DNA of 64,000 nt, taken from assembly GCA_905221605.1 (NCBI GenBank), contig CAJNDS010000010.1, positions 124,001-188,000 on the forward strand. The letters run 5' to 3'. A program made the position numbers and the translations under genes. Positions 19,969 through 31,990 of this stretch are shown piece after piece; position 1 is the stretch's first letter, and the number at the start of each line of letters is the position of its first letter. Below the pieces are notes generated by a model. The model was not told the origin of the DNA. It made no database searches and saw nothing but the letters and a program-made list of their open reading frames with translations. This DNA comes from Symbiodinium natans (Eukaryota; Sar; Dinophyceae; Suessiales; Symbiodiniaceae).

Positions 19969-21507
19969 CTTTAAAATTGTCAAAATGCACCAATGAGCCT
20001 TCAAGCAGTGCCATCTGGGAGCCCCCCCGTTTATGGTCGTGACCCGAAACTCCCGAACCCGAACCTCCCTAAACCCTAAACGCTTAACCCTAATCCTAAA
20101 CCCTAAACCCTAGACCCTAAACCCTAAACCCTAAACCCTAAACCCTAAACCCTACACCCCTAACCCCTAGATCCCTGAAACACCTGAACCCCTGAACCCT
20201 AAACCCCTGCAAAATCCTGAACATTTTTCCAAGCACTCCCCTTCAGAAGGTTTAAGGCTTACAGGGGTTCCGGTGGGGTTTAAGGTTTAGGTTTCGGGGT
20301 TTAGAGTTTAGGTCTGGACCCGAAACCTTAATCCCCAACCCAAATTCCTAAACCTAAGCCACAAGCCCTAAATGCTATGAACCCTTATAAGCTATGAGAA
20401 AAAGTCGGCAGGTTTCCTAGGCCTAAACTCTGAACCCTACACCCTAAAAACCTAAGCGGACCCTGTTAGGTGAGCAACGCCGCTTCGATGATGAGCGGTT
20501 CGGAGATTGATGTGGAGGTTCCTTGCATCGCTTCTGACCCTCCCCAAAGTCCCAGGATTAGGGTATAGGGTTTCGGGTTTAGGGTTTGGGCTACCGCTGA
20601 GACTCCCCCCCCAATCTACAGTCGGGCGCCCAAATACGCAAGGCTTGATTAATCAAGCCTCATTTCGGCCTTTTTTTGGGGTGCAGGGTAGCTCGGGTGG
20701 GTAGTCAAGGATCCCATACTGCGATGTGTAGGGGAGCTTTTTGAATCGGTGCTTATCGTTGAGAGTATTTGGTAAGGCTGAGAGAATAGTACCGCATTCG
20801 TGCTCGGGAGAGTTCAGTACTTAGGGGGTGTTAAGTTGTAGTTTTTGTGGTGATGTGAAGGGAATATGAGGCTCAATTAGAGTTTGACAAGGCTGATGGC
20901 GCAGGCAACGCAACGTGCTTTGGATGTGGTTCTTGCAAGGATGTCTTTTTGGTGGGTTAAGGGCTGACTGTTTAGGCTGCTCGAACCGTAAAGAAGAAAC
21001 CCCTGGCCCAAACCCTCAACCCAAAGCGTGGCACAGGTTACATGGCGGCACCGAGGGCTTCGGACTTGAGGAATGCGTTAGGGTTTCGGGTTACTCACAA
21101 ACCTAGTTTTGGCATACGGGTGGGTTTTATCCTAAGCCCCCGCAACCAGCCCGAGCCCCAGTTGCGGCAAGCTGAAAATATTGCTTGTTCTCCTTAGAAG
21201 CCGTATGAGGCAGTTACCACAATCTACGTCGTAACCTGGTTTATTCATGTTGCTTCCAAAGCCCCAAAAGGCCGCATCCTGTCAGCTAATCATGAAAGCC
21301 CTGAACTGCCACGCTACCAGGATCCTTGGAATACGCGGAGTTGGCTTGAAGAGTTTACCACACTTACAACTCCGAATTCGCACAGATTCGCACGATTCAC
21401 TCAAGTGGGCATTTCCCAAAATAGGGGTCCCTAAACCCTTTTTGTACCCAAAATAGACTAGAATCCCTTGAAAGGGACCCCCAAGAAGGGGGTACCCCTA
21501 CTTTCGC
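19969..21507. other. Spacer with short arrays and an inverted-repeat element
   Basis: Degenerate C-strand arrays at about 20040-20220 include a clean block at 20098-20152. Near 21413-21500 lies a further inverted-repeat-like element in which CCCAAAATAGGGGTCCC faces GGGACCCCC and GGGGGTACCCCTA. From 20480 to 21400 I see no gene and no strong repeat. Confidence 0.4.
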
Positions 21508-21517
21508 AACAATTCAC

Positions 21518-21800
21518 CCTAAACCCTAAACCCTAAACCCTAAACCCTAAACCCTAAACCCTAAACCCTAAACCCTAAACCTCGTAAGCGACTGTCAGCG
21601 GTGAGGTGCTCGAGCCCCGCGAGGACTTCCCCGACCACATGAGTGGCGGTGAGACAGAGACGGAGGAGGAGGAAGAGGAGCGCTGGTGTTGCGCTAAACC
21701 CTAAACCCTAAACCCTAAACCCTAAACCCTAAACCCTAAACCCTAAACCCTAAACCCTAAACCCTAAACCCTAAACCCTAAACCCTAAACCCTAAACCTT
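21518..21800. repeat. Two CCCTAAA arrays with an exon-like insert
   Basis: Arrays at 21518-21580 and 21696-21798 flank a 110-bp GC-rich insert. In one frame (from 21591) the insert reads TVSGEVLEPREDFPDH and MSGGETETEEEEEE before running into the second array. A stop-free frame with an acidic run is suggestive of an exon but too short to prove it. Confidence 0.8.
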
Positions 21801-21879
21801 AACCACGGGGGGGAAGAGAGGCCTGAGGTTCCGGGTTCAGGAAGCGGGTTTGGGGTTTAGGCGCCTAGCCTCACCGCTT

Positions 21880-22140
21880 AGGGTAGCTTATCCAACATCT
21901 TATTTCCCTTAACTACGTGGAGGTTCATAACCCCAACTAGAAGTTTACTTAACCGTCTTATTTACCTTATCTGCTTGAAGGTTCATAACCCCATTTTATA
22001 CGTCTACTTATAGCTTATAACCTACTTAGGGGACTTCACTAAGTACAGTTATAACTGGGTTGTAAGTACCCTGACCTCCAAGTAGGAATCTCCCCTTTGA
22101 AGCGAGGGTTCCCCCCCAAGTTGTCCACAAGGAACTCTTC
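21880..22140. mobile_element. Second and partial copies of MITE family 1
   Basis: The sequence from about 22002 (CTACTTATAG) to 22069 (GTAAGTACCC) shares CCTACTTAGGG, ACAGTT.TAACT and TAAGTACCC in the same order with 26392-26475. Two looser copies of TTCATAACCCC plus TACTTA lie just upstream at 21900-22000, suggesting nested or tandem insertion. Confidence 0.5.
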
Positions 22141-22147
22141 TTCAGGT

Positions 22148-22290
22148 CCCTAAACCCTAAACCCTAAACCCTAAACCCTAAACCCTAAACCCTAAACCTT
22201 AAACCCTAAACCCTAAACCCTAAACCCTAAACACTAAACCCTAAACCCTAAACCGCAAACCCTAAACCCTAAACCCTAAACCCTAACCCT
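22148..22290. repeat. CCCTAAA array with sporadic variants
   Basis: About 20 units, mostly CCCTAAA, with isolated CCTTAAA, CACTAAA and CCGCAAA variants. It contains no spacer. Confidence 0.95.
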
Positions 22291-24947
22291 ATGCTTGTTT
22301 AAGGGACGAGTTTATCTTGCCCAGGGAGCATCCAGGGAGCATCCTTGAAACTCGGCTGTGCAGGGACCTAAACCCTGAAGACTCGCTTGAGTGCGAGACG
22401 CTGCGAGTTCTGGGTGGCTGCTTCAGGTGATTTAGGGTTTAGGGTTTAGGGTTAAGAGGGTGTAGAGCTGAGACTTTCTAGGGCTGCTGGTATCTGTGTC
22501 CTGTACGTTTCAAACCAACGACCTGCGATTGACGGTTTAGCGTTTAGGGTTCCCAATCAATAAACTTGCGCAAAACCTGGAGTCCTGTCGCCAGGAGGTG
22601 GTAGTCAAAGTGGCAGCACCTCGGCGCAATATACCTCTCCAGTTAAAACCACGGCAACGAATCCTGAACTCCGCTAAACGCGCAGACCTCAACTGCCAAT
22701 TGCTCCGGTTTTTGTCCCAGTCAAGTCCGCCTGGTCCCCCTAAGGACGTTTCCTCTGCAGGTCCGGAAACCCCCAAAGCGAACAGTCAGGGCGGAAGGGA
22801 TGGGGAGAAATCGCGACACAAGCGAGTTGCCAGGGCGCTACCCGCCCTACTACACACACTAAATCCCTAACCCTAAGCCTGAATCCTGGACCCTAAACCC
22901 TAAACCCTAAATCCCCCAAGCCCTAAACCCTGAACCCTCTCCGATCTTGGGGTGCCAAGGGCCCATCAGACGCCGAGCCGGAGACCCGGAATTGTTGCAT
23001 CGTCGTTTCCTTGCGGGCTTGGGGCTTTTTACCCGAAACCCTAAACCCTAAACCCTCAACCAGTTGTGGCAGGACTTTGGTCGGGGTTTGGGCTTTTGAG
23101 GAACCCCTGGTGGGGCCTGCTCCTCTTCAAGGCCCCCCGCCCCGCCCCAAATTCAACCCCTTGTAAGCTATTTTGACCCTTAAGCCCGAAACCCTAGACC
23201 CTAGACCCTAAGCCCTAAACCCTAAACGCTAAACCTTATATGAAAGAATAGACTAGACGGCCGGACGTCCAGTGTCCTTCTTGTCAAGTTAGTGGCCTTT
23301 TCTTTTGTTTTTTTTTTTTTTTTTGGGGGGGGGGGGGGAAAGGGGGGCGGGGGTGAGAGGGGAGGGGGTAGAGTTTAGGGTTTCGTCCGTCAACAGAAGG
23401 GCTCGTGTTTGCACCGCCAGAAGTGGAGCCCTACTTCGGGTGAGGCTACTATGCATTCTGAAGAACACCTTAAAATTTGCGCAGAAGTCCCCTAAACCCG
23501 AACCCCCATGGACCCTAAAGGCCCTGAGCGAGTATTGGTATCGTTAGAAGCTACAGGGATACCCGAATGCATTTTGTATGTTTAGCACCTCGTCCCAGTT
23601 GAAGTGCTTAGGACTTTGGGTTGAGTTTAGGGGTTGAGGTTGAGGCAGCCTGAGGGATTACCCTGAACCCTTTCCCCAAACCTCACGCTCTTTCTGGACC
23701 ATGGGTCCTGAAAAGCCTGGACGTAAAGCCTCGAACTAGCTACCGCCTAAGGAAGCGGCGGCGCTCCTTCGAAAAGGCGGTGGCGAAGGGAGCGGCTTGC
23801 CTTCAGAGACCTGTTTTTTTTGGGGGGGGCGGGGGGGGGGGGGGGCTTCTAGTCGAGCTACACCGCATTTCTGGGGTTGATGAGTTTTTTGTCGTTTTCA
23901 GTTGGAAGGTCTTGGGTGTGCGCATGGCTGACGGCTCTGATTCTAGGTGATGCTCTGCGGAGGTTTGATTGAATCCAACAATTGCACCTGAAGCTTGAGT
24001 TGGATGGCTTTAGGGCTGCAGACCCTCAACCCTAAACCCCCTAAACCCTAAACCTAAACCCCTAAACCCCTAAACCCCTAAACCCCTAAACCCTGACGTG
24101 GGTTCAGCCGCGTTTCTTGCCCATCGCTGGGACCATCTGCCTTCTCTAGGGGGTTGCGCACAGAGCCTCCGACGCGACGGATGTCCCCAAGATGTCTAAT
24201 GGCAGTTCTATAGGGAAGCCCGAAGCCCGAAGCCCTAGGACGTCACTTTTCAGGCAGACACACAGACAGACAACTCAACCTCCACCTAGGTCGGCCATTG
24301 GGATAGGGATTCAAGAGAATCATGTTTAGGAATATTTTCCCGACGGTTTTAATGGCTGTCCTAGCCACTGTCAGGGCAGTTATGGAATCGGGAATGTAGG
24401 TCTTGAGGTTCGATACATTCACTGGCCGCTTCAACCCCTCAACCCCTCAAATCCCAGTGCTGAGGTCACGTCCTTGGCTATGCTGCAGAAGAACCGAGAC
24501 TTCATATGGCCAGCCGCCCAGCACCCCTAAACCCTAAAACCTAAACCCCCATCCCGAAGTGTTGGGGTGCTGCTAGGCCTTACGCAAAAAACGGGTACGG
24601 GTTGGGCCGCCCGCTTCGGGTTGCGTGCATCGTGGTCGTCGTCGTCACTATCGTACGCCTAGAAGAACTGGACACCGCAACTCCTCAGCCCTCCTTAACC
24701 CCTACCTTTGGTCGCCCAGTGCTACCCTTCTCCTTTTTTTTGCTCAAGATTCCCTTGAAAAGTAGCGAACCGAAAGAAGGGTGCCCTTATGATAATATGG
24801 TTCCTGGGCTATCAAGTACCATACAAAGGTCTTAGGAACCCTACCAAAAAAGGTAGGTTTTCTTAACAGGGACTGAGGGCGTCGAATTCTCAGTTCCTTC
24901 TTCTGGGTTCGGGGCTGCGGGTTCTCCGAGTTGAGGGCTGACAAAGG
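22291..24947. other. Spacers, homopolymers and short arrays
   Basis: Contents: short arrays near 22435, 22885, 23035, 24010-24090 (CCCCTAAA units) and 24525; a T-run followed by a G-run at about 23307-23340 and another at 23814-23846; and an open frame at 22598-22870 without motifs. At about 24755-24830 is one copy of an inverted-repeat family shared with 50545-50635 (GGGTGCCC, ATATGGTT, CTGGGCTA in the same order). No gene is called. Confidence 0.45.
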
Positions 24948-25280
24948 GGTTTAGGGTTTAGGGTTTAGGGTTTGGGGTTTGGGGTTTGGGGTTTGGGGTT
25001 TGGGGTTTGGGGTTTGGGGTTTGGGGTTTGCGGTTGGGGGTTTTTAGGGTTTGGGGTTATTTAGGGTTAGGGGCTCGCAGAAGCCTCGATCTCTCTCTCA
25101 ACGCTGCACATCCAGGGCTTTCTTGTTCAAGGCTTGGCGTCAGGAGCCCTAAACCCTAAACCCTAAACCTTAAACCCTAAACCCTAAACCCTAAACCCTA
25201 AACCCGAAACCCGAAACCCTAAACCCTAAACCCTAAACCCTAAACCCTAAACCCCAAACCCTAAACCCTAAACCCTAACC
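24948..25280. repeat. GGGGTTT array next to a CCCTAAA array
   Basis: TTTAGGG (24950-24972) changes abruptly to about nine units of GGGGTTT (24973-25030). After a 70-bp spacer, a C-strand array (about 25147-25282) carries CCCTAAA with CCCGAAA and CCCCAAA variants. The GGGGTTT block is a clear local amplification of one variant. Confidence 0.9.
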
Positions 25281-26049
25281 CTCCCATCCCTGGGTTTATG
25301 CCACAAGCCTCCGAGCACTTAGGGCCCAGACATTTGGCTACGAATCCTCCGAGAAGCTCTTCCCGTCTTTTCTTGAAGCGCAGGACGGGACGGGTCCACG
25401 GTTGTGGGTCTGGGGTTTAGTGTTGGGGTTTGGGGTTTAGGGTTTAGGGTTTAGGGTTTCGGGTCTCAGTGATTGGATGAGTGTGTGGTTGAAGGGGTGT
25501 GTGGCGACTTGCCTACCATGCAGGGTCGCAGGCATGCTTTGGAAGTTCGGCAGTTTTCGTGGCAGTGGCGATGGCAACAGCACTTGCGGTTGAGGGTTTC
25601 GGGCTTGGACTTCTGAGATACGAGCAAACCCTACAGCCTAAACCCTAATCCTAAACCCGAAACACTAAACCCTACACCCTTAACCCTAAATCCTAAACCC
25701 GAAACCCTAAACCCTATACGGGATGATCCCAGATAATTTGTGTGCCACCTTGTGGTCTTCAGCATTCGGGGGGTTAGAGGACTTGAGGGCGTGATGGGCC
25801 TTTGTCTTCTGTGGCTTGAGGTCCGGATGGTTACGGCGTTTCGAGCTGTATGGCTTTTAAAGGCCATTGGAGGTTAAGAGCAAGTCCTATGTGGGGTTGG
25901 GGGGGGCTTAAACCCTATAAACCCCCCTAAACCCCTAACCCCCAAACCGCTTCGAGAGCTTGAATGCTGTTCGGATTCGGTCACGGTCTGGGAAAGGTCT
26001 GCTTCGCCCAACAGCTTTTATTGCCTTGGCCCACTTAACGTCGAGCAAC
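25281..26049. other. Spacer with degenerate arrays
   Basis: Short arrays lie at 25405-25465 (TTTAGGG/TTTGGGG) and 25625-25720 (CCCTAAA with many single-base variants). The rest is unique sequence without a recognisable gene. Confidence 0.4.
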
Positions 26050-26052
26050 CTT

Positions 26053-26283
26053 CTATGTATGTATGTATGCATGTAGGTACGGTAGCGCATGTATGTAATG
26101 TAAGTATTGAGGTAAGTATGTATGTGGGCAGGTGAGCAGGGAATGTACGTGTGCATGGTGTGTATGTACGTGTGCATTGTATGTATGTATGTATGTATGT
26201 ATGTATGTATGTATGTATGTATGTATGTATGCATGGTATGTATGTATGTATGTATGCATGGATGTATGTATGTATGTATGTCA
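26053..26283. repeat. (ATGT)n tetranucleotide microsatellite
   Basis: Long run of TATG/ATGT units with scattered GCATG, GTGC and AGGTA interruptions; cleanest at about 26175-26232. It produces Met-Tyr-Val-Cys and His-Thr-Tyr-Ile tetrapeptide frames on the two strands, which are artefacts. Confidence 0.95.
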
Positions 26284-26391
26284 CGTACTAGTGCTTGTAT
26301 CGGCGTATCGGCGGAAGTCGGCGTTTCCCCATCGTTTCATGCACGCAGGGGCCGGCGTATCACATAGCTTGTGGACACTTGGAGGGTTCAT

Positions 26392-26475
26392 GGGTACTTG
26401 TAACCACAATTATAAGTCTACTTCTAACCTACTTAGGGAACTTAGGGACAGTTCTAACTTGGAATATAAGTACCC
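26392..26475. mobile_element. MITE-like element, family 1, third copy
   Basis: It begins GGGTACTTGTAACCA and ends ATATAAGTACCC. Its interior carries CTTCTAACCTACTTAGGG and ACAGTTCTAACTT, matching the copy near 22.0 kb. The ends are inverted repeats with a few mismatches. Confidence 0.6.
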
Positions 26476-28210
26476 TGAAGCATACTGCAGCCACGAGTCG
26501 GCGGGCGGCTGAAAGGTTTCTTGATCCTGAATACCGGACCCGGGACGAAGACCCATACAACCCAGAAGTACCCCCCCAAAATCAGGTCTCAGCCCTTCAT
26601 TTGCTTTCACTCACCGCCGCGGATCGTATCGTAAAACCTTCTTCCCCAAAAGGCAAGGGACGTGTTCAATGCGATTTCTAAACTTTTGACTGTGATGTCG
26701 GCAAGGACAACGCCATTGCCAAAGCTGTCTCTGAGTGGCCGCTGAATCCTACCAGAGCCACGGCCATCGTGAGTGTAGGACAGCCTCAGGGACTCCCGCC
26801 GCTCAATACATGTAGCAAGTTTATCCTGTACATTTTCCAGTGGTGTGCCTGGATTCCCTTTATCACATGAAGACAAACAGAAGGGGGGGACATCCCAAGC
26901 AGACGCCCCTTAGTAATGTGCCCAACGCCCGAAGAGTTGAAGCCCTACATGAGCAGTGAACGGTCTGTGAGCCCAGGAGGTTTAGCAGGTTAGGGACTTG
27001 GGATTGCTGTTGAGAATTGTTGGTGGACTGTGAGGTGTAGGGGTTCGTGTTTGAGAGAGACATGCGCTTTTGCATGATCAACTGTGTAGGAGCGATGTGG
27101 AACCAAGCTTTCAACGTGACATGTGATTACATCTCGAGCCTAAAACTCTGCATGTTCCGAACCCCCACAAACCCGTCCCCCCCCCCCCCCCTTTCCCCCC
27201 CCTTTCCCCCCCAGCAAATACTGGGATTGGAAGGTACACACCCTTTACTGTCGTCTTTTTGGGCTTGCACCTACTTGCACTTTAAATGCATCATGGCTTG
27301 ATTTCGACGAAGCCGAATACTGCCACAAGCCTGATTTCCCAAACGGCCACACAACTCACATTGTATTGTAGTTTTAGATACCTAAACCCTAAACCCTAAA
27401 CCCTAAACCCTAAACTCCATAACGATCATACAAGTTTGCTGAGGATTGTACGAGGTGGCGGCCGATGGCAAACAAAAGGCTTGCGGTCTGCTGGGTGACA
27501 CTGCACACATATGTACATCTACATATACATATATATATATATATATTGTATACTTAGTGCATAAAGTACGTATACTATACATATATACATATTTATGTAT
27601 ATATGTATATATGTATATATGTATATTATATAGCTAAACTCCCAAACCTGAGATCGTAGAGATTCGCAGGCCGAGCTTTCGCCTCAGCAAGCTGCCTCCG
27701 GTGTCGTGGCCGCATGTTGGAAACCCTCTGCCATTCTGTGCTCCTTCCTTGGGGACCAAATGAACCCTAGAAGGGTTTATGATGGCTCATATACCTTAAA
27801 AGGAATCATGGTAGTATAGGGTATATGACCCCAATTTTAGGGTACATGTGGTCCCCAGGGTTTGTATCTCCTGCCGTTTTTGTTGAGGGGGTTCGCAGCT
27901 TGTCGGGTTGGCTCTTTCTGCCGGGGCCGGAGGGGGCGGGGGTGGGCAAAGAAGCAGGCATTGCATAAGAGCGGCGTTTTGGCGTGGCGTTGCGAGTATT
28001 TGCAACAAAGTTGCCGTTCAACTTCCCTAAGACATGGGCGTAGGCCCTAGAGCTCCAAATCTACGCATCCAGGCATTGCTTCCTGGGGTGCGTGGTCGTA
28101 GACTAGGGTTTTTGTAGAGGGCTTAGGGTTTAGAGTTTCGGATTTAGGGTTTAGGGTGCAGGCTTCGAGTCCTAGCTGGAGTTGGGCACCATGAACCTTC
28201 CAGAAAAAAG
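26476..28210. other. Spacer, microsatellites and one short array
   Basis: Contents: C-rich run at 27178-27213; CCCTAAA array at 27382-27416; TA/ATAC microsatellite at about 27510-27632; and a palindromic element near 27775-27860 in which CATATACC faces GGTATATG. The 26295-26681 frame and others show no motif. No gene is called. Confidence 0.4.
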
Positions 28211-28337
28211 ACCCTAAACCCTAAACCCTAAACCCTAAACCCTAAACCCTAAACCCTAAACCCTAAACCCTAAACCCTGAACCCTGAACCCTGAACCCTG
28301 AACCCTGAACCCTGAACCCTGAACCCTGAACCCTGAG
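28211..28337. repeat. CCCTAAA array converting to CCCTGAA
   Basis: Nine or so CCCTAAA units change at about 28275 to about nine CCCTGAA units without a break. A sharp switch within one array is strong evidence that variant units spread locally, by slippage or unequal exchange. Confidence 0.95.
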
Positions 28338-30785
28338 CCCTGCTTTTTGGGAGAGCCCTCGCCCCGTTTCAGCGATTTATGGCTGAGGCATGTGCCCTTC
28401 AACCCGAGACCTGCATACTCCTATCACTGGGCCATGGCCCCCAAGGCGGGATTCGTGATGACATCCTGCCAGATGAAGGCGCAACTGCGTGTTTGCTTAG
28501 ACTTTTGGGGCTTAGGGGACCTCAACTCCATTGTCTGCAAATGCCTTGAACCGATAGGGGGGGGGGGGGGGGGTTCCGAAGATGGGATGTCCTATTTTTG
28601 GGGTGGTCTCTATAGTCAGGATACTCGTTTGGGGTATATGAAGGGGTCCCCTGTATGCCTGTGTCTGCTGTGTTTACAAGTCTCAAGATGGACTGAGTCT
28701 AGACACACTGCGGCCGCAAAGCAAAATGACACAATGACAGGCACGGTAGGTGCAACATGGTGGAAGCTCTTTTAAAAAACTCCTTAAAGCCCCGAACCCT
28801 GGGTCTTGCCCCGAAGCGCTCCAAGTGCCTTCCCTGCAGGTGCCGAAACCGCAAACCCTAAACCCTAAACCCCAAACCCTAACCCCTAAACCCTAAACCC
28901 TAAACTCTAAACCCGAAGCCCAAACCCCGCAGTAGTCAACATACCTAGTCTTCGGGTATTTAGAGCTGAGGGTTTTGAAATTCAGTCTTTGGATGCGTGG
29001 AGTGTGGGCTTCTGTTGAGTTTCAGGGTCGGTTGAAGAATTAAGACTACGATTCTGGCTAAAAAGGGTCCGGCGCCTATGCAATGAGCCCAAAACTCATA
29101 ACTGCAACCATAACCCCGAACCCGACTCAGCTTAGTGCAGACTCCACACAGGCCCCACAACAAAATGGTCCAGCGCTGGCTTAAGCAAGAAGTCCCAACT
29201 CAACTGAACCAGTTGAACCGCAATAAATTCTGGCTGGTTCTTACTAGTGGGTACCCTCTGAAATCCCTGAAAGGGTAGAGAAAAAAGGGCCCGACTTCCC
29301 CCATTCCCTACTAAAGAGCAAGGGGGTGAAGCCTTCGGGAGGCCGCAGAAACCGTCTGAGCAAAGTGACTGCAGGCCGTGGTCAGACTGGTAAGCAAGGG
29401 TTACTTATGGGGTTTAGGGGCATTGAGGGTGTAGGGTTTAGGGGTTTAAGTCTGGCAAGCAAGGGTTCCTTAAGGGGTTTAGGGGCATTGAGGGTGTAGG
29501 GTTTAGGGGTTGAAGGTTCTAGAGGTTTTTGGGGTTGTAGGGCTCTCTGACAATTGTTCTTTGCGTTTGGGGCTTTGGGATTTTTGTGGTTTTGGCGTTT
29601 AGGGTTCAAGGCTGAAGCGGTTTAAGGTTCCGAGTTCTAGAGTCTAGCGTTTCAGTGGTTTCAGGTTGAGGGTTTAGGATGTTAAGGTCTCGCAGGGCTG
29701 GCGATCTGCCGCTTTAAAGAAACACTGCCCCTCAGGAGATTTAGGATGCAGGGCGCCAAGGGCTTCATAAGCGCTTTCAAAAAACACCCCACCACAAATC
29801 TTCAAGGTCTGACCACCTCGCAGAAAGTTTCCCAATGGTCCAGCAGATGTCAGGCCTTCTTCCGATTGCCGGCACATGGACATCCAACGGTACCTTGCCG
29901 TCTCAAGCGAGGGTTGTGTGCAGTGTGTAGCCCCTTGAAGTTGCGCATGCTGGAGGCTAATTACATTGTACACATACCTTGTACCCTCTGCAGTACCACC
30001 ACCAGGTGTGCAGTTCTTCTACATTGACATGGCAGCAGGCGTGCTACCGAGAACAGGGTTTCGATTTGATTTGCGCACTGACTCAACTTCTTGTTTTCTC
30101 TCTCACTCTCGCTCTCGCTCTCGCTCTCCCTCTCGCTCTCGCTCTCGCTCTCGCTCCCTCTCTCTCTCTCCCTCTGTTCTCCCGCTCTCTGCTCCAGCTG
30201 CCCGGACCCCCCATTCCCAGATGAGTGGTGAGAAACCCCTCGGACATGTTGCTCGCCAAGGCGACAAGCGTAAGATGAAGCCAACGATCGAAGCAATTCT
30301 GGAATATCCACTTGAACAGGGGTTTTCATACACCTCGAGATGACAGAAGCAAAACAGTGATAGACAAAAAGTCCTTGAACCCTTACCCTAAAGCTGGATT
30401 TGGTTTCGGGCTTTGGGCCATCCACACCCAGATCGCTTCCCTCGTCTTGGGGCACGAACACCTCTCCACTCGGAGCCCTAAACCCCTCAACACCTACAGC
30501 CCTACTTCACCCTGAACCCTCCACCTTTACACCCCTGCAACGTAAACCCTGAGGCCTAAACTCAAACTCCCACGTAGCTCCAAGCCTGGGAGTCCCCAGC
30601 CATCAGACATAAGAAGCCCAAGGGTGTGTGTTCTTGTCTTTGTGGGGGGTTTAGGGTTTAGGGTTTAGGAATTAGGCTTGTTTTCCCATCCTGGTAGACC
30701 AGGTCACAGGACCTTTAACAGCAGCTAAGCCCAACTATACCGAGCGCGCAGATGACTTTTCAGTACACTGCCGCGGCCACCGGAA
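28338..30785. other. Spacers with microsatellites and short arrays
   Basis: 28349-28510 is open on the + strand and reads protein-like (GEPSPRFSDLWLRH), directly after the CCCTGAA array; it is too short to call. Also present are a G-run at 28556-28573, a C-strand array at about 28855-28915, a duplicated 50-base phrase (GGGGTTTAGGGGCATTGAGG) at 29410-29445 and 29475-29510, and a CTCTCG/CTCTCC microsatellite at about 30098-30182. No gene is called. Confidence 0.4.
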
Positions 30786-30796
30786 GGGCCTCTTGA

Positions 30797-31085
30797 CCCT
30801 GAACCCTAAACCTTGAACCCTAAACCCTAAACCCTAAACCCCAAACCCTAAACCCTAAACCCTAAATCCTAAACCCTAAACCTTAAACCCTAAACCCTAA
30901 ACCCTAAACCCAAAGGTTCCAAGGGGTTCCAAGGATTCAGTTACTCTGGAACCTAGTTGGCCAGGCCCTTTCTGCGTCTTTCCAGAGAAGGCCACGGACT
31001 TGACCTGGCTTCAAGTTCTGGGTGTCTAAACCCTAAACCCTAAACCCTAAACCCTAAACCCTAAACCCTAAACCCTAAACCCTAC
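30797..31085. repeat. Two CCCTAAA arrays
   Basis: Arrays at 30797-30910 (with CCTTGAA, CCCCAAA and CCTTAAA variants) and 31026-31085 (nearly perfect) are separated by a 115-bp unique spacer containing the tandem phrase AGGTTCCAAGG/GGGTTCCAAGG. Confidence 0.9.
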
Positions 31086-31599
31086 ACTTGCTTAGTGGGG
31101 TTCGGGGGGGGGGAGGGGAGGGCTAGCTTTGTGCCTTGGGTCTAGCTTCTTGTCGGCTCAAAGAGACTGTTTGGTTTTTAGGGGCTTTAGGGCGCAATGT
31201 GAGGTGCCTTGAGGGGAACCCAAACCTCTGAGTGCCAGCCTGAAGAGTGCAGGGATTTCGAGTTGAGGGTTTGAAGTTAGGGTCTCAGGGTCTTTAGGGC
31301 TTTAAGGTTTAGGGGCCTTTCCTCTGGGTTTAGGGACTTGGTCAAAGCTCTTGCCTGCACGCCTGCACAGTCGGTTGTAGGCAACGGGTTAACACTCGCT
31401 CCACGAGTACGAAAGTGAGGCCCCACACCAAAAACCCTACAGCTCGAAACCCTAGAACCCTCAACCCTAAACCTTAATGCTCTAGACGTTACGACCCTGC
31501 AGCCCTAAAGCCCTAGACCCTCAAACCCCAAACCCCTAAACCCCTAGACCCTCAACCCCTAAACCCCTATAAACCCCTAAAAGACCCTTAGCCCCTAAA

Positions 31600-31818
31600 C
31601 CCCTTTAACCCCTTTAACCCCTTTAACCCCTTTAACCCCTTTAACCCCTTTAACCCCTTTAACCCCTTTAACCCCTCTAACCCCTTTAACCCCTTTACCC
31701 CCTTTAACCCCTTTAACCCCTTTAACCCCTTTAACCCCTTTAACCCCTTTAACCCCTATAACCCCTTTAACCCCTTTAACCCCTTTAACCCCTTTAACCC
31801 CTTTAACCCTTTTAACCC
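31600..31818. repeat. CCCCTTTAA nonamer array
   Basis: About 24 tandem copies of a 9-base unit, CCCCTTTAA, with rare CCCCTCTAA, CCCCCTTTA and CCCCTATAA variants. It grades on both sides into CCCCTAAA telomere-like units, so it looks like an expanded telomere variant. Its period of 9 gives a stop-free Val-Lys-Gly repeat on the minus strand, which I regard as a by-product. Confidence 0.95.
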
Positions 31819-31903
31819 CTAAACCCCTTAACCCCAAACCCCCCAAACCCCTGAACCCCTAAAAACCCCTAAAACTCCTAAACCCCCGAGGCCCTCAAAA
31901 ATC

Positions 31904-31990
31904 GAATTCCCTGTCGCTGAGGCCATGGTCATGGAGCTCTGGCGCTGTGAGCGCCTGGCCAGCTCCCCAATGGGCCGACGCCCTTTGTGA
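31904..31990 (+). other. Exon-like stretch between telomere arrays
   Basis: A 28-codon stop-free stretch reads EFPVAEAMVMELWRCERL then ASSPMGRRPL and stops at 31988-31990, just before a TTTAGGG array. The composition (mixed charged and hydrophobic) is protein-like, unlike the Pro/Lys-poor translations of the arrays. There is no start codon or recognised domain. Possibly a captured exon. Confidence 0.3.

Noticed and set aside
26018-26512. His-Thr-Tyr-Ile and Met-Tyr-Val-Cys repeat frames
   Set aside because: Products of an (ATGT)n microsatellite.
31595-31846. Minus-strand frame with a long Val-Lys-Gly repeat
   Set aside because: It is the translation of a 9-bp tandem DNA repeat that grades into telomere units; there is no flanking protein-like sequence.
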